Of a stretch of 64,000 nucleotides of DNA, positions 1 through 7,779 are shown piece by piece. Position 1 is the first letter of the stretch, and each line of letters opens with the position of its first letter. Both the position numbers and the translations under genes were made by a program. The notes under the pieces were generated by a model that saw nothing but the letters and a program-made list of their open reading frames with translations, did no database searches and had not been told where the DNA came from. Origin of the DNA: Lysobacter sp. yr284 (GTDB taxonomy: Bacteria > Pseudomonadota > Gammaproteobacteria > Xanthomonadales > Xanthomonadaceae); the NCBI RefSeq assembly GCF_900107375.1, contig NZ_FNPT01000001.1, forward strand, positions 310,001-374,000. Direction: 5' to 3'.

Positions 1-169
1 GGATAGCAAAGCGGGGCGCGATCTCAATCGATGCGACGGTGGCCAGAATATGGCCAGCGCGCCGGCGCGGCATCTGCCATAGGTCCCGCCCGCACTGCGC
101 CTGCGGTCGGTTGCCGCACGCGCGCGGCTGTGAGCAACTATGCGGCGATGGCGGGACTAGAATGCGGCC
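1..169. other. Left-edge non-coding stretch
   Basis: I see no gene, RNA or clear promoter here. It precedes the NRDE gene and may hold its promoter, but no consensus -35/-10 pair stands out. Confidence 0.4.
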
Positions 170-1000
170 ATGTGCCTGATCGCCCTCGCCTGGCAACACC
201 ATCCCCGCTATCGCCTGGCGTTGATCGCCAACCGCGATGAAGCCCACGCCCGCCCGACCTCGCCGGCCGGACCCGATCCCGACGATGCGCACGTCTTCGG
301 CGGCCGCGATCTCTCCGCCGGCGGCAGTTGGCTGATGGTCTGCGCGCGCGGCCGCCTGGCCGCCGTCACCAACGTGCGCGACGGCCGCCAGCCCGAGACC
401 GCGGCGCGCTCGCGCGGCGCGCTGGTGCGCGACTTCGCGCGCGGCGCGATGAGCGCGCAGCAGTACCTGGACGCATTGCGCGCGGACGCCGCGCAGTTCG
501 GCCGCTTCAACCTGCTGCTGTGGGACGGCGAAGCGCTGCGCTTCGGCAGCAACCACCCGCCCGCCGGCGCCGGCGGCTATCAGACCTTCGCCGTCGCTCC
601 CGGCGTGCACGCGATGACCAACGGCGCCTTCGACGCCGCCTGGCCCAAGAGCGGCCTGGCCACGCGCGCGTTGTCGGCATGGCTGGATTCGCCGGCCTCG
701 CTGCAGGCGCCGCTGCGCCGCGACGGCGACGCGCCGTCGAGCGCCGATCCGGGCCTGGCGATGCTGTTGGCGGCGATGGCCGACACCACCCTCGCGCCCG
801 ACGAGGCGCTGCCCGATACCGGCGTCGGCCTGGAACTCGAACGCCTGCTGTCGCCGCCGTTCGTGCTCGGCGAACGCTACGGCACGCGTTGCAGCACCAT
901 CGTGCTGGTCGGCGCCGACGGCATCGACTTCATCGAGCGGCGCTACGGCCCGAACGGCGCCGACGCCGGCGAAAGCGCGGCGCGGCTGCCGCTGCGCTGA
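170..1000 (+). CDS. NRDE (TANGO2) family protein
   Basis: This 276-residue protein begins Met-Cys-Leu-Ile and carries the family-defining Asn-Arg-Asp-Glu at residues 21-24. Cys2 is the expected N-terminal nucleophile of an Ntn-hydrolase-like fold, so the ATG at 170 is well supported. TANGO2/NRDE proteins are linked to haem or lipid handling, but the reaction is not established. No signal peptide or membrane segment is visible, so it is probably cytoplasmic. It is monocistronic: the next gene lies on the opposite strand and is separated by a hairpin. The family call is firm; the function is open. Confidence 0.9.
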   Translation: MCLIALAWQHHPRYRLALIANRDEAHARPTSPAGPDPDDAHVFGGRDLSAGGSWLMVCARGRLAAVTNVRDGRQPETAARSRGALVRDFARGAMSAQQYLDALRADAAQFGRFNLLLWDGEALRFGSNHPPAGAGGYQTFAVAPGVHAMTNGAFDAAWPKSGLATRALSAWLDSPASLQAPLRRDGDAPSSADPGLAMLLAAMADTTLAPDEALPDTGVGLELERLLSPPFVLGERYGTRCSTIVLVGADGIDFIERRYGPNGADAGESAARLPLR

Positions 1001-1024
1001 GGCGCGCGAGCGCGCGCGGGAAAA

Positions 1025-1051
1025 CGCCGCGGGGATGCGATCCCCGCGGCG
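1025..1051 (-). terminator. Hairpin terminator of the secreted-protein gene
   Basis: A perfect 12-bp stem (1025-1036 with 1040-1051) and a 3-nt loop lie just past the stop of the minus-strand gene at 1073. On the minus strand it is followed by TTTT, as in a rho-independent terminator. It may also stop read-through from the convergent NRDE gene. Confidence 0.7.
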
Positions 1052-1072
1052 TCGCAACCGCGCTCGATCAGA

Positions 1073-1609
1073 TCAGAAGAAGCACTTGCCGACGTACGGC
1101 GGGCTGAAGTCCGGCGAATAGCCGCGCACGACGAAGTAGCCGATGCCGCCCGGCTCGCGGTAGCTGGGCTCGCCCTTGCAGCCGATCAGGCCGTAGGTCG
1201 CGCGCCGCGACGGCGTGGTGTAGGCGCGATAGAGCTGGTTGTCCAGGTAGATGTCGCTGTCGGCCAGGGCCGGGCGGGTGCCGTTGAGGGTGTCGATCTG
1301 GTCGATCAGCCAGTCCTCGCGCGAGAACGCATCGAGGTGGTGGCCGCAGCGGGTGCGCACGTCCTGGGTCTGCTTGCAGCGGTAGTACTTGACGATCAGC
1401 GCCGGGCCGAAGCCGGTCGGACGCTGGTAGACCTTGCGGCCGTTGTAGAAGACCTGGGTGATCGCGCCGCTGGTGTTGTTGGCGTTCCACCAGTTCACCA
1501 CCGCCTGCTCGTCGGCGAACGGGCCGTTGGGGATGGTGAACTGGGCATGCGCGGGTTGCAGCGCGGCCAGCCCGAGCAGGCCGGCCAGCGCGATTGCGAC
1601 GATTTTCAT
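1073..1609 (-). CDS. Secreted hypothetical protein, four cysteines
   Basis: This 178-residue protein starts with a clear signal peptide: Met-Lys, a hydrophobic run, then Ala-His-Ala-Gln near residue 20. The mature part is about 155 residues, rich in Tyr, Asn and Gly, with four cysteines (two near the middle, one in Gly-Cys-Lys and one in the last four residues). These could form two disulfides. The start at 1609 is chosen because AAGGAGC sits a few bases upstream and the signal peptide begins there, although the frame stays open further upstream. I do not recognise the family. It is probably periplasmic or extracellular. Confidence 0.7.
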   Translation of the reverse strand: MKIVAIALAGLLGLAALQPAHAQFTIPNGPFADEQAVVNWWNANNTSGAITQVFYNGRKVYQRPTGFGPALIVKYYRCKQTQDVRTRCGHHLDAFSREDWLIDQIDTLNGTRPALADSDIYLDNQLYRAYTTPSRRATYGLIGCKGEPSYREPGGIGYFVVRGYSPDFSPPYVGKCFF

Positions 1610-1933
1610 GAAAGCTCCTTTTCGATGGAAGAGCGGCGGCTTCGGTGGAAGCGCGGCGATCGCGCATCGGCCGCTGCGCGAATCCGGGAGCGCGCGCACG
1701 CCGACGGCGCGGCGCATCCTGCGCTCGCGCGGTCGTCGTGTTGAAGGGGCGTCCCGAACGCGCTTATTAGAGCGCAGCGGCGTTGCGCCGACTGCGACGG
1801 CGTGCCGCGCGGCGTGCGCGAATGAATAGGCTGGAAGCGCCATTTTTCCGCGCCAGCGTGCGATTCGCGCGGCCGGCGGGGCAACACGCGCACGACGCCG
1901 CGCCAAGCGCGCGCCGAACCGACGCGCAAATGA

Positions 1934-2027
1934 GAAGGCCCAGGCCTCGAGGAGATTCCTCGGGTGTCCGGGCCTTCCGTTGTCGGAGCGGTTCCAACGG
2001 ACTGGCGTCCACTGGTTGTTCTCCGAC
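1934..2027. ncRNA. Candidate structured RNA (two hairpins)
   Basis: GAAGGCCC (1934-1941) pairs with GGGCCTTC (1970-1977), and CGAGG (1948-1952) with CCTCG (1958-1962) inside it. Four bases later GTCGGAG (1982-1988) pairs with CTCCGAC (2021-2027), enclosing GGAC/GTCC (1999-2010). There is no poly-T tail and the strand is unknown. It matches no RNA family I recognise. Confidence 0.3.
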
Positions 2028-2143
2028 GCGCGCAGGTTAGCGCCGGCTGCGTTAGCCGGCGATCAAATCCGCGTTAGCGCGGCGCGGGGGCGGCAGCGAC
2101 TTCGGTCGCGACGCGGTTCGGCCGGATCTCCGCGCGCGGGAAC

Positions 2144-2174
2144 GAAAGCGTCGGGACTGAAGGCCTTCCCATAA
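2144..2174. repeat. Family B palindromic repeat, degenerate copy
   Basis: The core AAAGCGTCGGGACTGAAGG followed by CCTTCCCA matches copies near 4240 and 36394 (inverted) in this window. It is an intergenic REP-like element with a short GGGACTGAAGGCC-type hairpin. Confidence 0.5.
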
Positions 2175-2265
2175 CCGTGGCTGCGCGACCGCCAGCGTGC
2201 GGATCGAAGAACGCTAGTGTGTCCGGCCGTCGCGGGACGGAATTAATGCCTGGGAACCGCCGCGC

Positions 2266-2709
2266 TCAACCCGGCCACGGCCACCAGCCGCGCCCGGTCT
2301 GGGCGTAGCGGTCGGCCGCGCGCTCGAAGCGGTTGCGTACGCTGATGCCGCCGCAAGCCAGGTACAGCGGCAGGAACAGCGGCCCCAGCACCATGTACTG
2401 GTAGACATGAGCGCGCTCGTGGTCGGCCAGGCAGATCGGCGGCTCTTCGCCGTGGCCGGCGTCGTGGGCGTAGGTGTGGCAGAGCGAATCGAGATCGTGG
2501 CCGGTGTGCAGGATCACGTTGCCGAGCGTGATCGCCCCGCCCGGCCCCCACGGCCAATGCTGGAACACCAGCGCCAGGTCGCGCCGGCGCCAGCGCGCGC
2601 GCGCGCCGAACGGCATCGCCAGCAGGCCGGCGAGCAGGCCGAGCGCGCTGATCGGCGAAGTCCACGCCACGCCGAGCGCGGTACCGGCCGCGCGCGCGCA
2701 GGTTCGCAA
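2266..2709 (-). CDS. Putative membrane-anchored HEXXH metalloprotease-like protein
   Basis: This 147-residue protein has an N-terminal hydrophobic segment (about residues 8-33) and a second one after residue 100. Between them lies Asp-His-Glu-Arg-Ala-His, an HEXXH zinc-binding pattern, and about 25 residues later Phe-Glu-Arg-Ala-Ala-Asp, which could supply the third ligand as in gluzincin peptidases. The likely start is TTG at 2709, 12 bases after the PspC stop, which suggests translational coupling. An internal ATG would remove the first hydrophobic part. I do not recognise a named family; peptidase activity is inferred from the motif only. Confidence 0.6.
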   Translation of the reverse strand: MRTCARAAGTALGVAWTSPISALGLLAGLLAMPFGARARWRRRDLALVFQHWPWGPGGAITLGNVILHTGHDLDSLCHTYAHDAGHGEEPPICLADHERAHVYQYMVLGPLFLPLYLACGGISVRNRFERAADRYAQTGRGWWPWPG

Positions 2710-2721
2710 CGCCGCGCCCAG

Positions 2722-2925
2722 TCAGCAGCCCTCTTCCGGGATCAACAACCACAGCACCAGATAGGCCAGCGCGACCGGCAGCACGAAGGTCGCCAGGGCC
2801 AGCACGACGAACCCGGCGCGCACCAGCACCGGATTCCAGCGCAGACGCAACGCGAGGCCGCCGCAGACGCCGGCCAACATCCGGTCGTGGCGCGAACGGC
2901 ACAGGGATCGGGTGGCGCTGCTCAT
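2722..2925 (-). CDS. PspC domain protein
   Basis: This 67-residue protein consists of one PspC domain: a basic start (Arg-Ser-Arg-His-Asp), the Ala-Gly-Val-Cys-Gly-Gly-Leu-Ala signature near residue 20, then a long hydrophobic segment ending Leu-Leu-Ile-Pro-Glu-Glu. PspC proteins are small inner-membrane proteins of the phage-shock envelope stress response. The ATG at 2925 begins exactly at the domain; the upstream open frame is Arg-rich noise. No pspA or pspB is nearby. Its close partner is the HEXXH protein gene 12 bases downstream. Confidence 0.85.
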   Translation of the reverse strand: MSSATRSLCRSRHDRMLAGVCGGLALRLRWNPVLVRAGFVVLALATFVLPVALAYLVLWLLIPEEGC

Positions 2926-2971
2926 CGTCCGCGGGCGCTCCGGGCGCAAGGTCCGCGGCCAGTCTAGCGCG

Positions 2972-3379
2972 TCACGGCGACGGCGGTGTCGGCGGCGGCG
3001 GCGCTTTCGCGTTGCGTAGCTGAACGAGCCTGGCGCGCAACCACGCGGCCGCCGGCGTGGCCGCATCGCCGCCGCAGCGCACGTGGTACGGCTTGCCGCT
3101 CAGACTGCTTTGGCTGGCCGCGCGCTCGATGAACAGCTCGGCGCTGTCGGCCAGGCCGCGCTTGCGCAGGTAGGCCAATTTCTTGCGCAGGTGCGCCTGC
3201 GCCTGGGCCGCGTCGTACCAGCTGCCGTTGCGCTCGAACTGGCAGCCCGAGCGCGCCAGGGCCTGGATCAATTGTTCGGTCTCGCGCTCGGCCTGGGCCG
3301 AGGGCGCGGCCTGCGCGGACGCGGCGGCGGCCAGCGCCAGGACCAGGGCGAGGCCGAAACGGGGGGCCATTGCATTCAT
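2972..3379 (-). CDS. DUF5329 family secreted protein
   Basis: This 135-residue protein has a signal peptide (hydrophobic Ala/Leu run, cleavage likely after Ala-Gln-Ala-Ala near residue 25). The mature domain carries Ser-Gly-Cys-Gln-Phe-x-x-Asn-Gly-Ser-Trp-Tyr and Gly-Lys-Pro-Tyr-x-Val-Arg-Cys. These two conserved cysteines are typical of DUF5329, whose function is unknown. The start at 3379 is supported by a 4-base ATGA overlap with the stop of the upstream hydrolase gene. The C terminus is a Pro-rich tail. Confidence 0.8.
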   Translation of the reverse strand: MNAMAPRFGLALVLALAAAASAQAAPSAQAERETEQLIQALARSGCQFERNGSWYDAAQAQAHLRKKLAYLRKRGLADSAELFIERAASQSSLSGKPYHVRCGGDAATPAAAWLRARLVQLRNAKAPPPPTPPSP

Positions 3380-4098
3380 GCCGGCGAGGGTAGCTTGGCC
3401 AGCCACGGGCCGACCACGCCGATCCAGATTTCGTAGCCGGCGCGGTTCATGTGCAGGCGGTCGGCGAGGAACAGCTCCTCGCGCGGTGCGCCGCCGGCGT
3501 CGAGCATCGGCGTGTACACGTCGAGATAGTCGACGTTGCGCACGCCGCGGGCGAAGTCGCGGACCAGGGCGTTGGCCTCGCGCACCTGCGGCAGCAGCGC
3601 CGCGCGCGACGGGCTGGGCTTGATCGAAACGAAGGCGATGCGCGCCTTCGGCGCGGCCGCCTGCACCTTGCGCACGAACGCGGCGAAATCGTCGCGCACC
3701 TGGCGCGGGGTGCGGCCGTCGCTGAGATCGTTGTCGCCGGCGTAGAACACCACCGCGCGCGGCTGGTAGGGAACGACGATGCGCTCGGCGTAATAGACCG
3801 AGTCGTACACGCGCGAGCCGCCGTAGCCGCGGTTGATCAGGGCGACGCCGGGGAAGTCGTCGGCCAGCGTGGTCCACATCCGGATCGAGGAACTGCCGAC
3901 GAAGACCACGCTGCCGGGCATGCGCCGCACGCGCGCGTCCTGCTCCTCGAAGGCGCGGATCGCCGACGCCCATTCGGCCGAATCGCGCGGCGCGGTGCCG
4001 GCGGGTGCGGGCGCCTGGGTGGCGGCGCTGCCCGCGTGCTGCGCGCTGGCGCAGGCGGCGAGCAAGGCGAACAACAGCGGCAGCAGGAAACGGCGCAT
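3376..4098 (-). CDS. Lipoprotein SGNH/GDSL-family hydrolase
   Basis: This 240-residue lipoprotein has a lipobox Leu-Ala-Ala-Cys at residues 13-16, so it is probably anchored in an outer or inner membrane leaflet. Block I is Phe-Val-Gly-Ser-Ser-Ser (nucleophile near Ser70), block II is Asn-Arg-Gly-Tyr-Gly-Gly, block III is Gly-Asp-Asn (121-123), and the Asp/His pair lies in Leu-Ala-Asp-Arg-Leu-His-Met-Asn near the C terminus. All SGNH catalytic blocks are present, so esterase or lipase-like activity is expected; the substrate is unknown. It overlaps the DUF5329 gene by four bases, indicating a two-gene operon. Confidence 0.88.
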   Translation of the reverse strand: MRRFLLPLLFALLAACASAQHAGSAATQAPAPAGTAPRDSAEWASAIRAFEEQDARVRRMPGSVVFVGSSSIRMWTTLADDFPGVALINRGYGGSRVYDSVYYAERIVVPYQPRAVVFYAGDNDLSDGRTPRQVRDDFAAFVRKVQAAAPKARIAFVSIKPSPSRAALLPQVREANALVRDFARGVRNVDYLDVYTPMLDAGGAPREELFLADRLHMNRAGYEIWIGVVGPWLAKLPSPA

Positions 4099-4232
4099 GC
4101 GGGGCTCCGCGATGGGGACCGTGGGAGACTAACCCGTGTGGCGTTAAGGCGCGTGGGCGCGCAGCGATCCGGGCGAAAGACGGCGGGCTTGGCTGCGGCG
4201 TTGCACGCGGCTGCGAGCATGTGGGGCGCAAT

Positions 4233-4304
4233 GATCGGAGCAGAAAGCGTCGGGCCTGAAGGCCCTGCCACAACGGCCCTTCACTGAGGCCCTTTCACAA
4301 GGGC
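4233..4304. repeat. Family B palindromic repeat plus small hairpin
   Basis: AAAGCGTCGGGCCTGAAGG then CCCTGCCACAACGG is a family B REP-like unit. It is followed by GCCCTT-TCAC-AAGGGC (4289-4304), a small stem downstream of the phaC stop. Together they fill the gap between phaC and the SGNH gene and may act as a weak terminator for phaEC. Confidence 0.5.
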
Positions 4305-4344
4305 ATCCCACGATGCGTCGGCATCGCGGGAGGCGCCGGCGCGC

Positions 4345-5415
4345 TCAGCGCGAGCGCTGGCTCAGCCAGTCGTGGATCGCGCCGGGCACTTCGCGCTGGG
4401 CGCGGCCGGAGACGTAGATGCCGATGTGGCCGCCCTTGAACGACAGTTCGCTGTAGTCCTCGCTGCCGACCAGTCCCTTGAGCGCCTTCGACGCGGCCGG
4501 CGGCACCAGGTGGTCCTGCTCGGCGTAGATGTTGAGCACCGGCATGTCGACATAGCCCAGGTCGACCGCGCGGCCGCCGATGTCGATGCCGCCGTTGACG
4601 AAGCCGTTGCCCTGGTAGAACTGCTTGATGAACTGGCGGAACGCTTCGCCGGCCTGGTCGGGCGAGTCGAAGATCCACTTTTCCATGCGCAGGAAGTCTT
4701 CCAGCGCGCGCTTGTCGTCGAGGATGTCGACCAGGCCGACGTACTTCTGCACGAACAGCCGCCACGGCTTGAGGGTCAGGTAGCACCAGTTCATGACGTC
4801 GGCCGGCACGTTGCCGAGGGTGTCGACGAACTGGTCCACGTCCAGGCCGCGGGTCCAGTTCGACAGCATGTTGTCGCGGGTGTGGAAGTCGACCGGCGTG
4901 ACCATGGTGATCAGGTTGCGCACCTTGGCCGGGTTCAAGGCCGAGTAGCACAGCGAGAACGCGCCGCCCTGGCAGATGCCGAGCAGGTTGATCGCGTCCT
5001 GGCGGTACTCGCGGCGCAGATGATCGACGGCGCCGCCGAGGAAGCGCTGGATGTAATCCTCCAGCTCCAGGTAGCGGTCGGAGCGGTCGGGATAGCCCCA
5101 GTCGAGGATGTACACGTCCTGGCCGCGTTCCAGCAGGCCGCGCACGATCGACTTGTCGGCCTGCAGGTCGACCATGTACGGGCGGTTGACCAGGGCGTAG
5201 GCGATCAGCAGCGGGGTCTTGGCGGTCGGCGCCTGCTCGCCGCGGAAGCGGTACAGCGCGACCTTGCCGTCGCGCCAGACTTCCTCGCGCGCGGTCGCGC
5301 CGTAGTCGATGTCGTCGACCTCGTGCAGGGTGTCGAGCCCGGCGCTGAGCTTGCGCTGGGCGGTGAGCGCTTCCTGCGCCAGCGACTCGGCGGTGAAGTT
5401 GATCGGTGCGGTCAT
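4345..5415 (-). CDS. phaC: Class III PHA synthase subunit PhaC
   Basis: This 356-residue alpha/beta-hydrolase-fold protein matches the length of class III PhaC. The lipase-like box is Gly-Ile-Cys-Gln-Gly-Gly with nucleophile Cys148; Asp301 (Ala-Glu-Gln-Asp-His) and His330 (Lys-Gly-Gly-His) complete the triad. With PhaE it polymerises (R)-3-hydroxyacyl-CoA, mainly 3-hydroxybutyryl-CoA, on granules. Its ATG follows the phaE stop by a single base, so the two are translationally coupled. No phaA or phaB lies in the window, so monomer supply is encoded elsewhere. Confidence 0.95.
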   Translation of the reverse strand: MTAPINFTAESLAQEALTAQRKLSAGLDTLHEVDDIDYGATAREEVWRDGKVALYRFRGEQAPTAKTPLLIAYALVNRPYMVDLQADKSIVRGLLERGQDVYILDWGYPDRSDRYLELEDYIQRFLGGAVDHLRREYRQDAINLLGICQGGAFSLCYSALNPAKVRNLITMVTPVDFHTRDNMLSNWTRGLDVDQFVDTLGNVPADVMNWCYLTLKPWRLFVQKYVGLVDILDDKRALEDFLRMEKWIFDSPDQAGEAFRQFIKQFYQGNGFVNGGIDIGGRAVDLGYVDMPVLNIYAEQDHLVPPAASKALKGLVGSEDYSELSFKGGHIGIYVSGRAQREVPGAIHDWLSQRSR

Positions 5416-5416
5416 C

Positions 5417-6778
5417 TCAGCGCGCTCCCTGCTTGGCGGACTTCACGGACTTCGCGGCCGGGGCCGGCTTGGCGGCGCGCCGGGACGGCGCGGCGGCCTT
5501 GGCCGCGGCCGGCCGGGCCGGCGGCTGCGGACGGGCGATCGCGGTTTTCTTCGCCGCGCGCTTGCCCGCGGGCTTGGAAGCGGCCGGTTTCGGCGCAGCC
5601 TGCCTGGATGCGGCTTGCTTGGGAGCGGCTTGCTTGGGAGCGGCTTGCTTGGAAGCGGCCGGCCTGGACGCCGGCTTCGCGGCAGCGGGCTTGACCGCCA
5701 CCGGCGCGGCTTCGGCCGGCGCAGCCTGCGCGGCGCGGCTCGGCGCGGCCGCGGCGGCCTGGGCCGCGCGCGGCTTCGGCTTGGCGCCGGCGCTCTTGTT
5801 CGCCGCCGGCGCGGACTTGGCCTCGGGCTCGCCGCCGTCGCCGCCGCGCAGCTGCTGCACTTCGTCGCGCAGCCGGCGCAGTTCGCGCTCGAGCTGGACG
5901 ATCTTGCGGTGCGCGGCGTCGATCTCGGTGCGGGTCGGGATGCCGTACTGGCCGCTGGCCTGCTCGACCTCCTTCTGCACGCCGGCGCGCAGGCGCATCT
6001 GCGAATTGACCAGCGCCGCGTAGGCGTCGCGGAAGCGCGGCGACAGCGCGATCTCGGCGTAGGCGTCCTCGGCCGCGTCGATCCACAGGTCGAACAGCGC
6101 GCGCGCGCTGCCGATCTGGCGGCCCGGCTCGCTGCGTTCGGCCAGCTTGTCTTCGAAGCGCTTGAACGCGTCCTGCCCGGCCTCGGCCATCAGCGCGTTG
6201 TAGGCCTGGCTTTGCTGCTGGTAGTTCAGGTAGGACTGGGCCAGGTGCTGCACGCGCTCCTGGTGCTCGCGCGCGAAACCGAACGCGGGCAGGCCCAGCA
6301 GGCTGCTGCCGCCGTCCTGCAGGCGTTCCAGGAACGGCCTGGCCTGCTCGACCCAGCGTGCGAAATCCTGCTGGCCGGGGCCGCGCATCGCGCCGAACAC
6401 GTCGGCGAACGGATTGGCGCCCTGCCCGCCCATCGCCTGTTTCCAGGCGCCGGCGATGTCGGCGGCGGAGGCGTCGCGGCCGGCGAACTGCGCGGCCAGT
6501 TTCTGGATCTCGCCGAACCAGCCGCGCGCCTGGCTGTTGAAGCGGTCGAGCGTGTCCTGGACCTGCGGCTGGGCGCCGCCCTTGGCCAGTTGCGACCACC
6601 AGTTCAGCGCCTCGTTCCAGCCCGGCATCGACGGTTGCGGCGGCGGCTGCGGCTGCGCGCCGCGCATCATCTCGCCCCATGCGCCCCAGTACTGTCGCGC
6701 CAGGCGCTCGAAATCCTGCGGGTTGAAACCGGCGCCGAAATCGCCGGGATTGTTCGAGCCGAAACCGAAATTCGCCAT
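5417..6778 (-). CDS. phaE: Class III PHA synthase subunit PhaE with basic tail
   Basis: This 453-residue protein has a PhaE region (about residues 1-320, with a Trp-rich start and coiled-coil near 290-320), which is the length of a typical PhaE. An extra stretch of about 120 residues is almost entirely Ala, Lys, Pro and Ser, with Lys-Gln-Ala-Ala-Pro repeats, like histone-H1-like or PhaF tails. At DNA level 5611-5655 is a 15-bp unit repeated three times. The start at 6778 is preceded by GGAGGCGGCG. PhaE is needed for activity of PhaC; the tail could bind DNA or granules (inference). Confidence 0.92.
   Translation of the reverse strand: MANFGFGSNNPGDFGAGFNPQDFERLARQYWGAWGEMMRGAQPQPPPQPSMPGWNEALNWWSQLAKGGAQPQVQDTLDRFNSQARGWFGEIQKLAAQFAGRDASAADIAGAWKQAMGGQGANPFADVFGAMRGPGQQDFARWVEQARPFLERLQDGGSSLLGLPAFGFAREHQERVQHLAQSYLNYQQQSQAYNALMAEAGQDAFKRFEDKLAERSEPGRQIGSARALFDLWIDAAEDAYAEIALSPRFRDAYAALVNSQMRLRAGVQKEVEQASGQYGIPTRTEIDAAHRKIVQLERELRRLRDEVQQLRGGDGGEPEAKSAPAANKSAGAKPKPRAAQAAAAAPSRAAQAAPAEAAPVAVKPAAAKPASRPAASKQAAPKQAAPKQAASRQAAPKPAASKPAGKRAAKKTAIARPQPPARPAAAKAAAPSRRAAKPAPAAKSVKSAKQGAR
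5611..5655 (-). repeat. 15-bp tandem repeat inside phaE
   Basis: CGGCTTGCTTGGGAG occurs at 5611 and 5626 and with one change at 5641. It encodes successive Ala-Pro-Lys-Gln-Ala units of the PhaE tail. The repeat could vary in number between strains. Confidence 0.8.
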
Positions 6779-6892
6779 CGCGCCGCCTCCAGGGTTTGCC
6801 CGGATGATAGCAATCGCGCGTTGCCGGGCGCTGCCTGTGTCGTGGGGCACACAACGGCGTGAATGCGCTGGCGCGGATTTACGGCAGCTACC

Positions 6893-6979
6893 TGTAGGAG
6901 CGGCGCGAGCCGCGACCGCGGGGCCGCAATCTTGCGCCGCACGCCGCGATTCGCGGTCGCGGCGTGCGCCGCTCCTACA
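6893..6979. repeat. Family A REP pair (GTAG type)
   Basis: TGTAGGAGCGGCGCGAGCCG at the left end is answered by an inverted copy ending GCCGCTCCTACA. Each unit carries a GTAG end and a GCGGC-GCGA-GCCGC hairpin. The pair forms a REPIN-like cruciform between pssA and phaE. Confidence 0.8.
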
Positions 6980-7005
6980 AAAAACGGTCGAGACCGCGCC
7001 GCAAA

Positions 7006-7620
7006 TCAGGGCTTGGGAATGCGCAGGGTCTTGCTGATCATCAGCGAGCCCGACAGCGCGAACATCAGCACCAGCGGATGGAACAGCCACGGGCCGATGC
7101 GCACGCCGCCGAACCACAGGTCGGCGCCGATCGCGCCCTGCCACGCCGCCACCGCCAGCACGATCACCAGCAGCAGGCTGGTCGGGATCGGCGTGCCTTC
7201 GAAGTGCTTGACCTTGCCCTCGTCGCCGGCGAGCGCCTCGGCGGTGACGTTGTAGCGCGCCAGCCGGCTGACGCCGCAGCCGACGAAGTAACTCAGCACC
7301 ACCCAGTCCCAGCCGCCCTGCAGGCCGCAGGCGTAGGCCAGCGCGGCCGGGGCGACGCCGAAGGAGATCACGTCGGCGAGCGAATCCAGCTCGCGCCCGA
7401 GCGTGGAGGACGACTTGCGCCAGCGCGCGACGCGGCCGTCGAGCGCATCGAACACGAACGCCAGCGGGATCAGCGCCATGCCGATCATCAGGTTGCGCAC
7501 GTCGCCGTCCTGCAGGAAGCGCATCGCGGCGAAGATCGCGCCGGTGCCGCAGAAGGCGTTGGCGAGGGTGAACCAGTCCGCGAGGTGGAACTCGCGGAGC
7601 ATCGAGAAATGACGCGGCAT
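7006..7620 (-). CDS. pssA: CDP-diacylglycerol-serine O-phosphatidyltransferase
   Basis: This 204-residue integral membrane protein has the full CDP-alcohol phosphatidyltransferase motif: Asp61-Gly62-x2-Ala65-Arg66-x8-Gly75-x3-Asp79-x3-Asp83. Several hydrophobic segments surround it. It fits the type II PssA that makes phosphatidylserine, precursor of phosphatidylethanolamine. The start at 7620 is chosen because the upstream open frame is Arg/Pro-rich, and GGAG lies about ten bases before this ATG; Met at 7602 is an alternative. Other family members (PgsA-like, PcsA) use the same motif, so the serine specificity rests on overall resemblance. Confidence 0.85.
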   Translation of the reverse strand: MPRHFSMLREFHLADWFTLANAFCGTGAIFAAMRFLQDGDVRNLMIGMALIPLAFVFDALDGRVARWRKSSSTLGRELDSLADVISFGVAPAALAYACGLQGGWDWVVLSYFVGCGVSRLARYNVTAEALAGDEGKVKHFEGTPIPTSLLLVIVLAVAAWQGAIGADLWFGGVRIGPWLFHPLVLMFALSGSLMISKTLRIPKP

Positions 7621-7779
7621 GCGGCGCAGCTCCGTGGCGGGCGGCCGCGCGGCCGCCGGGGGGCGTTCAGCCTGCCAAAGCCGGCGCGTGCGCCGCAAGG
7701 GGCCAAGGTCGCAGGCCCGGCGCGCGGGCGGCGCGGCGCGCGGCGGCGGAACCCCGCGCGAGCGCCGCCGCGGCGGCGC

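Larger units (their letters stand above)
1610..2265. other. 650-bp intergenic region with folded segment
   Basis: No convincing gene lies here; the open frames are GC-driven. It holds a segment with two successive hairpins (1934-2027) and one copy of the AGCGTCGGG...GGCCTTCCC repeat (2144-2174). The folded part could be a small RNA or a leader or terminator structure. Confidence 0.4.
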
